Shown here: positions 56,843 through 64,000 of the stretch, piece after piece
Layout of the letters: each line of letters begins with the position of its first letter
How positions within the stretch are numbered: position 1 is the first letter of the stretch
Program-made: the position numbers and the translations under genes
Source: Hydrangea macrophylla
Taxonomy: Eukaryota; Streptophyta; Magnoliopsida; Cornales; Hydrangeaceae
Direction of reading: 5' to 3'
Assembly (NCBI GenBank): GCA_033977485.1
Contig: CM066991.1
Location: forward strand, 30,625,850 to 30,689,849
DNA length: 64,000 bases
Notes under the pieces: model-generated
Database searches by the model: none
Told to the model about the DNA's origin: nothing
The model's input: only the letters and a program-made list of their open reading frames with translations

Positions 56843-58706
56843 CTCACTAAAATGTTAGGATGATGATTTAGACACGTGTACTAGGTTTCTCCCAAAGTTG
56901 TAATTTTTAGGTTATTTTCCTAATTTTGACTTGCATATTTAAGCTGTGCTAATTGTGATTATGTGATGATAGATGTGATTAGGATGCTTCCTTATATGTG
57001 TGAAAGTATGTTAGGACATTAGTTTAGAAATCCTTGTTAGGAATGTTAAATTATGAATTTTGATTCAACTCTTTGATGTCCTTGATACCATGTCCAACAT
57101 GCAATAATTATGGCTTAAACTATTATGCTTGATCATCCATAATGTCATTTTAACATCACATGTATTGAGGCCTAATCGGCGAACATTTCATTTATCACGG
57201 CATAAATGCTTTGTTTTGCAAAAGAAAAAAACAACTATGTGAGGGAATTTTATTTAAGAAATTCGGATATGGGTTGTGATGTAAGACAGGGAGAATGACC
57301 CTTATAAACATTCAAACTCCAACTATATTCGGTTAGCTCCTGGAAGTTGGTATGCTACACTCTATGTACGGGTGGTTCATAGTCCGGTAATGAGAGGAGT
57401 GCACATATCATGCATAGCCCTTAAAACTCTTGTCATTCCATTTTAGCCTTGGTGGCAAATACATTGCAACTCATTGCATACTTAGTCATAGATAGCATAT
57501 TGATTCATCATAATGTTTCCTACTGATCCGTCATGCTTAATGAATTTATAAAATCATTTTTTTCAGGTGATCTCTAGAAAGGAAAGGGCCACATGTGATC
57601 TGACGTTAGAAGTCATTATATTTTGAAGGCTAGGCCTTAACTATGTAATTAGTAGCTTCCCATGGTTAATTGTCATTGTAGGAGTTTGTAATAGACTTGT
57701 TGTATTATGCCATTACAAAATTTCTTAAACTTAAACTTCCATATTTTGTTATTTGAAAGCCTTGTTGTAATTTGATGGACAAGTGTTAGTCCTTACTTGT
57801 TAGACTTATTTGTAGCACGTAATCATGTTTCCGAGATCGACGATCGTATCTCTTTTTTTCTAACTCTTGTTGTATAAGTTCTTTTTTGTATTAGAAATTC
57901 TTGCTGAATTTATATTATGTTATCAATCCTTGCCGGATTTCTTGTGATGCCTTTAATCCTAACCGGATTTGTTAAATTATGCCTATTAGACTTCTTTCCG
58001 TCGACTTGCCATTGATATTTTTCTTGTTAGAACTCCATTTGAAAATTGTACAGTGTACATGTGATGTTTCCATAGTTAGCTAAAACAAGGGAAAAGTTTC
58101 AACTCATGAATAGTAAAAACTGCTCACATTTTTTTGTGTTGTGAGTAGTGAATAGAAAAAGCTGCACGTGAATAGTGCTTTTGGTCTACGACTCATATTT
58201 TTCGAATTCCATGTTCGGTCTAATTAAAAACTTAAGCTTTCTATATGATATTAAGGTTATTTATCCACAAAAACAAAGTTTTCATTTATGATTTCAAGAG
58301 CGTGTGAATTGTGCTTTTACACTACAACACACACTTTCAAATTTTCATTTTCGATGTGATTAAAGACATATATTCCTTATGTTGTATTAATGTTCTTTAT
58401 CTATTAAATATGGGTACTTATTCATATATTTTAAGACCTCATTTTCAAAATACTTATTTTCATAAAACTTTTTGTAACATCCTTTGATCTTGAGCTTGTT
58501 CGAATAATCTTTTAAATTTAGTTTTTATAGGCTTTTATCTTTGTTTGACTCGTTGACATGTAAGTCCATTTTGGATATTCGTGTTAGTAAGTCATCTTGT
58601 AGAAGTTCTCGTGGAATTCCAAAGTCGCTACCGTGTGGTGCTTGACTTTAGTATTGTTTTCATCTTCTTTCCTCCCATTCATGTGCTTTGGTTATTGGGG
58701 CATAAC
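56843..58706. other. LTR-like debris without coding content
   Basis: Only short frames are present. The right end GGTTATTGGGGCATAACA resembles the end of a Tekay-type LTR, but no matching start is visible, so this is probably a truncated LTR that interrupted element E. Confidence 0.4.
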
Positions 58707-58994
58707 AGAATAAGTCAAGAGATTGGGGTCGAGATAACGAGTCAGTAAGATGAGATGATTCATTTGTTCATGCACGGTCTTAAATATTCGTTACTCAAAC
58801 TGTTTATTAATTGTTATTATGCGATGATTGGAATAATAGATCAATTGTACTCTAAGGTACTGAACAATAATAATACATGTTAATGTACTTTTATATACAT
58901 TGCTTGTGTATTCATTATGCTCGCTTGGGTTTCATTAGTTGATAACTTTATTTTGTCCCGGATACCCAAAATGTTCATGAGATGATTATGCAGG
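58707..58994. other. Fragment resembling part of the 48341-51006 solo LTR
   Basis: The stretch at 58725-58795 (GAGTCAGTAAGATGAG, ATGCACGGTC) aligns loosely with 50380-50450 (GAGTCAGTGAGAGGAG, ATGTACGGTC). It is probably an LTR remnant of a related family. Confidence 0.45.
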
Positions 58995-59919
58995 GAAATA
59001 TGATTATGCCAACTATGGAAACACGACCTCCGAGGGGTTCACTCCTTTCGTTTCAGAGAGGGTTTTTGGTTTTTGAAATTTGTTGAAAAATCGCCACTTA
59101 GTCTTTAGGGAACCAAGAAATCCAATATGACTCATCCAAACAAATAAAGGGCACCGACCCTTCATAACCAAAGAACTTGGCTCAGGGTTTTGGTATAAGA
59201 GAGGAAGGAAGGTTCGCAAAGATTAAAACACCCTTAACTCGCCCCGTCTTTCAATGGGCCTCAATTAGCATCCAAAAAATCATCTTATACTATGTTTGGT
59301 TCGACAATAATACTATGATAAGTATATGACATCTCATAAGAATCTTAAAATGGAAGATCAAAAGATAAGATAAGATATTATTCATAAGATCTAAGCCAAA
59401 TACCATATAATGCAAAGGTGAAAGATCACACAAAATAAACTTAGGAAAAACCATCTAATCATATATCAAGTAATCAAGTTTTTATAATCTAAAGGGGGAC
59501 ATGAATTATTCTTGAACAAATAATCAAAGAAAATAAGATGTGCTTAGCAAACTAGCATGTATACATGTTGATTCTTGAAGAAAGACGACATCTTAATCCC
59601 CGGGACGAATGAGAAATGAAGCTTATCTTCTTGGATTAGGAGTCACAAAAACCCCAAATCTTGCATGGATGCAATATATGTTCCCATAATGTGTAAGGTA
59701 GTACTGTGCTTGTGTCTATGGACTTTCTAAAATGACTTACAAGTCTAAAATGACTTAGAAGTCTAAAATATGCACGAATGCATGAAGAATGTCATTATAG
59801 AATATGTACAAAAGTGGTATGAAACAACTTCCTAAGACATGAACTAATTTAGAATACATGTATACATCTAATCAAGAAATAGAAATCAAAATTAGTATGT
59901 TGTGAATAGTGGACATAAT
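58995..59919 (-). mobile_element. Reversed Tat-type LTR fragment
   Basis: On the minus strand, GGGTGTTTTAATC followed by CTTCCTTCCTCTCTTA, and then AAGTGGCGATTTTT, align with the 3' part of element D's LTR (GGGTGTTTTAGTCC, CTCCTTCCTCTCTC, AAGTGGCGACTCATTTTG). The rest is too diverged to place. I see no gene. Confidence 0.5.
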
Positions 59920-60182
59920 TGTTAGCCCCAAGGGTTTTACCCTAAGTAATTTTGATGATTAACAAACTATTAAGTTGAGTACTTACGATTCCATTTAGCA
60001 TGTTGGCCAAACAGATCTTAAGAATGATGATGGATATTCTATGGAAGCATTATGGAAGACTATTTCTTTATTGCATTGTTCTTATAGGTCTTTATGTAAA
60101 GCTGGTTAGATTGAACCTCAAAAACATGGGATTAAAATTGAACAATTTATTCAAAATGTGATAATTGTTTTTCCTTGAAAAA

Positions 60183-60390
60183 CAGTCGATTGGAATTTCA
60201 TCAGTCGACTGGACGCAAAATTAATCAGTCGAATGGGCGCAAACACAGTCGACTGAACCATGGTTTTTGAAGCTAGTTTCTGCTTCAACTATTCAGTCGA
60301 CTGGACCTAGTAATATAGTCGACTGTGTCAAAGGCGCAAATTTAATATTTCAAAAGGCAGTCGACTAGATCGTGAACCCAGTCGACTAGA
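60183..60390. repeat. CAGTCGACTGG palindrome array in element F LTR
   Basis: Eight copies of CAGTCGACTG or one-base variants occur in about 210 bp, ending about 95 bp upstream of the TATA box. Palindrome-rich LTRs are known for Sireviruses. Confidence 0.9.
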
Positions 60391-60486
60391 CCTCTGCGCA
60401 AAACAATAACGACTCTTTTTCCTCTGTTTTTGCTTTAGCATCAAATGCTCCTACCTACCTTAAACGTTCAAATTTATTTGAGGGAG

Positions 60487-60494
60487 TATATATA
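60487..60494 (+). promoter_or_regulatory. TATA box of element F LTR
   Basis: TATATATA within GAGTATATATACTC lies downstream of the palindrome array. Confidence 0.6.
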
Positions 60495-61059
60495 CTCAGT
60501 TCAAATTTGGTTGTTGGATTATCCATTACTCTCATTCAATACTCACTTATTGCAATCAAAAGATTCAAGCCCTAAAACTTGAGATTTAATCTTCTAGCTC
60601 TAGATTTTATTTGTAAAACCTTGAGAGCTTTAATTGTGAGCATTTTTTGGTTCTATCTACTCTACAAAGAGAGTGTTATTCAGTTGTAATCCAACACTTA
60701 TTAAACCCTTGAAGTTGTAATTGGGTTGGTGTAACCCTTGCTCCAAGTGAAGGGTTTCTTCATTGGAGGTGTAACTAGGAGTTCAAGAAGAACTTGTAAG
60801 AAGTGGTTTAATCTTCACCCAAAGAAGATTAGTTAGTGGAATCCTCAAGAGGTGTTCTTGAGGGGTGGACGTAAGCCGCGGGTTGCGGATTGCCGAACCA
60901 CTTGAAAACTTGAATTGTAAGTGCCTCTTTCCCTTCTCTCTTTAATTATTGTTTTAATTATATATTGTGCTTGCTTTAAGTTTTAATTTGCCATTATTTT
61001 TTAGTAATCTTATTCATCCCCCCCCCCCCCTCTCTAAGGATTACTTTTGGGCCAACAAT

Positions 61060-61074
61060 TGGTATCAGAGCAAG
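61060..61074 (+). other. Primer binding site of element F (tRNA-Met)
   Basis: TGGTATCAGAGCAAG lies two bases after the LTR end, complementary to initiator tRNA-Met. Confidence 0.9.
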
Positions 61075-61115
61075 GACTCTAGTATTAATTTCACATATCT
61101 TAGAGTTAAGATCAC

Positions 61116-62800
61116 ATGGTAACCACAAGTAACAATATCACTTATTGTGAGGGACAATCATCCCAAAGACCTCCATGCTTTAATGGAACTAATTATGTTT
61201 ATTGGAAAAATGGGATGAGAATTTACATTATTGCTCAAGATTTTGATTTGCGGCAAATCGTAGTCAAAGGACCTCATATTCCCACTAAGATCATAGGCAC
61301 CAAAACCGTTGCTAAAACAGAAGATGAATATAATGATGGTGACAAGAAACTTATTAAAATGAATGCTATGTCTATGAATCTCCTGTATTGTGGCTTAGAT
61401 CCTAATAAGTATAATAGAATCTCTTTATGAGAATCGGCTAAAGAAATTTGGGACAAATTAGAAGTCACTCATGAAGGAACTAATCAAGTTAAGAAGTCTA
61501 AAATTAGTTTACTTGTTCAATCATATAAAATGTTCAAAATGCTTCCAAATGAAACTATTAGTGAAATGTCTACTCACTTTGCTACTATTACTAATAGTTT
61601 AAAAAATCTTGGTAGAGTTTATCCTAACGAAGAGATGATTGAGAAGGTGCTTAGATCTTTACCAAAGCATTCGTAACCAAAGGTCACGGCGGTCCGAGAA
61701 GCAAAGGAACTCTCAAGGCTATCTATTGAACAACACATGGGATCTCTCATCATTCATTAAATGGAATTGGCCGTCTTTGACAATGAAGATAAAAAGAAGA
61801 ACTTGGGTCTAAAGGCTTCAAACGACCAAGACGATGATAGTGATGAAGATGATGAAATGGCCATGATTACTCGCAAGTTCAAGAGGTTCTTGAGAAGAGA
61901 CAAATCCTTTGCAAGAAAAGGACAAACGGAGAGCGAAGTCAAGAAAGATCTAATCATTTGCTTCAAATGCAAAAATCCCAAACACATCAAAGCCGATTGC
62001 CCATTGCTAAAGATCTTCAAGCAAAAAGCGAAAAAGGCAATAAAGGCAACAACTTAGGATGATTCCGAGAATGAGATATCCGAAGATGAATCAAGTGATG
62101 ATGAAGTGGAAAAATTTTCCTCATGGCACATGAAAGTGATGAGGTAGACTCTAACTATGACTCTTGTAATGAATCTCATAACTATGATGAGCTACAAAAT
62201 GCATTTGATGAATTGCATGAGGAATTGGAAAGTTTGGGAACCAAATACTTAGCTCTCAAAAAGATTTTTTCCCTTCTCTCAAATGAACTTAGTGAATTGA
62301 AATCACAAAATGAATCTTCGAGAAAAGAAAATGAAATGCTCACTTCAAGGAGCATTCCTTCAAATGATTTTGGAAAAGAGAACATTGAGTTGAAGAAACA
62401 AGTTGAAGATTTGACAAAAACTTTAGCTAAATTCACTCATGGAGAGTAAAATTTAAATATGCTTTTAGGAAAACAAAGATGTGTTTTTGATAAAGCCGGA
62501 TTGGGTTTCAATCCTACCTACAAAGAAAAGAAGTACAATAATTTCTTTTCAAGTGATACTTCTACTAGTTCTAGCTCTTCAAATAAATCTCATCAAAGCA
62601 TTTTCACAAAAGGATCTACTTCAAGCAACTTCAATCCTCATATAACTTATCACTATTGCATGAGAAAGGGACATGTGAACTACAAATGCCCAAGTAGGAG
62701 AAAAACCATGATAATTTGGATTGAAAAGGGAACCACACCTCCCTCTGCTAACAAAAGTGGACCCAAAGAATTTTGGGTACCAAAGAGGAATACTTAAGCT
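61116..62800 (+). pseudogene. Element F Gag, degenerate
   Basis: The start MVTTSNNITYCEGQSS precedes the copia Gag signature CFNGTNYVYWKNGMRIYI. Stops interrupt at 61428, about 61674, about 61759 and about 62056, with a frame change near 62100. The first knuckle is intact (CFKCKNPKHIKADC). A coiled-coil stretch follows (62123-62449). The second knuckle (YHYCMRKGHVNYKC) has lost its first Cys. The long Gag with a second knuckle fits Sirevirus. Confidence 0.82.
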
Positions 62801-63037
62801 TGTTTTATAGGTATGCTTAAAATCCTCAAGCAAGGATAGATGGTTTTTGGATAGTGGATACTCTAGACACATGACCGGAGACAAATCAAACTTCTCCTCT
62901 CTCTCTCTCCCAAGGATGGTGGAAACGTCAACTTCGGAGACAACTCCAAAGGAAAAATCATCACCATAGGTAAAATTAGTAAGAACTTCTCTTTAACTAT
63001 TGAGAATGTTTAACTTGTTGATGGTCTTAAACATAAT
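62801..63037 (+). pseudogene. Element F aspartic protease, degenerate
   Basis: WFLDSGYSRHMTGDKSNF carries the protease active site (DSG) at about 62838. A frameshift in a CT-rich run (about 62893-62912) and a stop at about 63010 interrupt the domain before NLLSISQLCDKG. Confidence 0.75.
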
Positions 63038-64000
63038 TTGTTAAGCATTAGTCAATTGTGTGATAAAGGCTTTAAAGTTGTCTTTGAATCAAATTATTGC
63101 ATGATTATGAACGCTAAAGATGATAAAGTATTATTTATTGCTTATCGTGATGAAAATATTTATACTATTGATTTTAATGATATTTTCTCTCATGATGTTA
63201 AATGTTTTGCCGTGTTGAGTGAAAATAGTTGGCTTTGGCATAGACGATTAGGATATGCTAGTATGGATCTCCTTTCAAATTTATCAAAAAATGATTTAGT
63301 CAAAGGTTTACCAAAAACAAAGTTTGTTAAGGACAAGATTTGTGATGCTTGTTAACTTGGAAAACAAACAAAAACCTCTTTCAAAAAGAAAAAGGAGATT
63401 TCTACTAGTAGACCCCTTGAATTGCTTCATATGGATTTATTTGGTCCTAATCGTGTAGCAAGTATGAGTGGTAAAGTGTATGCATTCGTAATTGCTGATG
63501 ACTACTCAAGATTCACATGGGTCATCTTTCTTTCTCATAAAGATGAAGCTTACCCAAATTTTGTAAACGAGCTCAAAATGAAAAAGGGTGTGCTATCAAC
63601 AATTTTAGAAGTGATAGAGGAAGAGATGACAATAAAGATATTTTGTGATGAAAATGGTTTTGGACATAACTTTTCGGCACCAAGAACTCCTCAATAAAAT
63701 GGTGTTGTTGAAAGGAAAAATAGATCACTTCAAGAGATGGCAAGAACTTTATTGAATGAACACTCTTTGCCACAATACTTTTGGGCCGAAGCAACTAGTA
63801 CTTCATGTTCTATTATTAATCATGTTGTTAGAAATAATCTTGGTAAGACTCCCTATGAACTTTGGAAGGGTAGAAAACCTAACAAAGGTTATTTTAGAGT
63901 TTTTGGGTATAAGTGTTTCATCTTGAACAATAAGGATAACTTAGGTAAGTTTGACGCTAACTCAGTTGATGGTATCTTCTTAGGTTATTCACAAATAAGT
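63038..64000 (+). pseudogene. Element F integrase, degenerate, cut by window end
   Basis: The zinc domain has the pattern WLWHRRLGYASMDLL with H residues and ICDAC with C residues, and then a stop at about 63353. The catalytic core has LLHMDLFGPNRV (first Asp) and NGVVERKNRSLQEMARTLL (Glu). The stretch with the middle Asp is read out of frame (a SDRG motif is visible in the +1 frame near 63610), framed by two compensating shifts. It continues as GKTPYELWKGRKPN to the window end. Confidence 0.82.

Larger units (their letters stand above)
59920..61057 (+). repeat. Element F 5' LTR (1.14 kb)
   Basis: It starts TGTTAGCCCCAAGG and ends TTTTGGGCCAACA; the termini form a short inverted repeat with one mismatch. 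The palindrome array is at 60183-60390, the TATA box at 60487 and a poly-C run at about 61018-61030. Confidence 0.88.
59920..64000 (+). mobile_element. Element F: Sirevirus-like Ty1/copia retrotransposon, 5' part
   Basis: A complete 5' LTR (59920-61057), tRNA-Met primer site (61060), gag, protease and integrase in the copia order (PR-IN before RT) run off the right edge. Two CCHC-type knuckles in gag and the LTR palindromes are consistent with Sirevirus. Several stops and at least two frame changes make this copy inactive. Confidence 0.85.

Noticed and set aside
1..64000. Host protein-coding gene
   Set aside because: Every long frame is explained by a retroelement domain, an element-borne PMD gene or a shadow; no independent host gene was found.

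Overview
The window is plant nuclear DNA, most likely from a eudicot with a large, repeat-rich genome (species not identifiable). It is a nest of LTR retrotransposons and other transposable elements; I found no host protein-coding gene, tRNA or rRNA gene. The retroelements belong to plant lineages: a Tekay/Del-like Ty3 chromovirus with a chromodomain, Tat-lineage Ty3 elements with a second RNase H and a tRNA-Arg primer site, and a Sirevirus-like Ty1/copia element.

Layout. 1-9008: nearly complete Tekay/Del-like element A on the minus strand (3' LTR cut by the window start), with an extra ORF between primer site and gag. It sits inside element B, a decayed Tat-type gag-pol on the plus strand (9009-16575). 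B is joined to a fragment of a second Tat/Retand-like element C (16556-18272 and 22246-22662), which is split by a 4-kb solo LTR (18273-22245). 22663-43728: a giant (21 kb), young Tat/Ogre-like element D. Its gag-pol is one frame broken only by three TGA codons. Between pol and the 3' LTR it carries two genes on the opposite strand, both plant-mobile-domain (PMD) type; one has six exons with clean splice sites. Two tandem-repeat arrays follow. 43729-51467: the leader of a second, truncated D copy, an LTR-like fragment, a TIR element filled with tandem repeats, a Helitron with both ends, and a solo LTR. 51468-59919: a reversed Sirevirus LTR fragment, an LTR plus a degenerate Tekay-like gag-pol, and LTR debris. 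59920-64000: 5' LTR, gag, protease and integrase of a decayed Sirevirus-like element running off the window.

Main point of interest. The U3 region of element D's LTR holds an array of about 20-bp imperfect palindromes (CGGCA..TGCCG type) just upstream of a TATA box. The same array occurs again, with no LTR around it, directly upstream of each antisense gene. This suggests that the LTR and both antisense genes share a regulatory module, a possible element-encoded circuit. Because the PMD gene is antisense, its introns are not removed from the genomic retroelement RNA and can survive retrotransposition. Palindrome arrays of different sequence also precede the TATA box in the Tekay-like and Sirevirus-like LTRs of this window.
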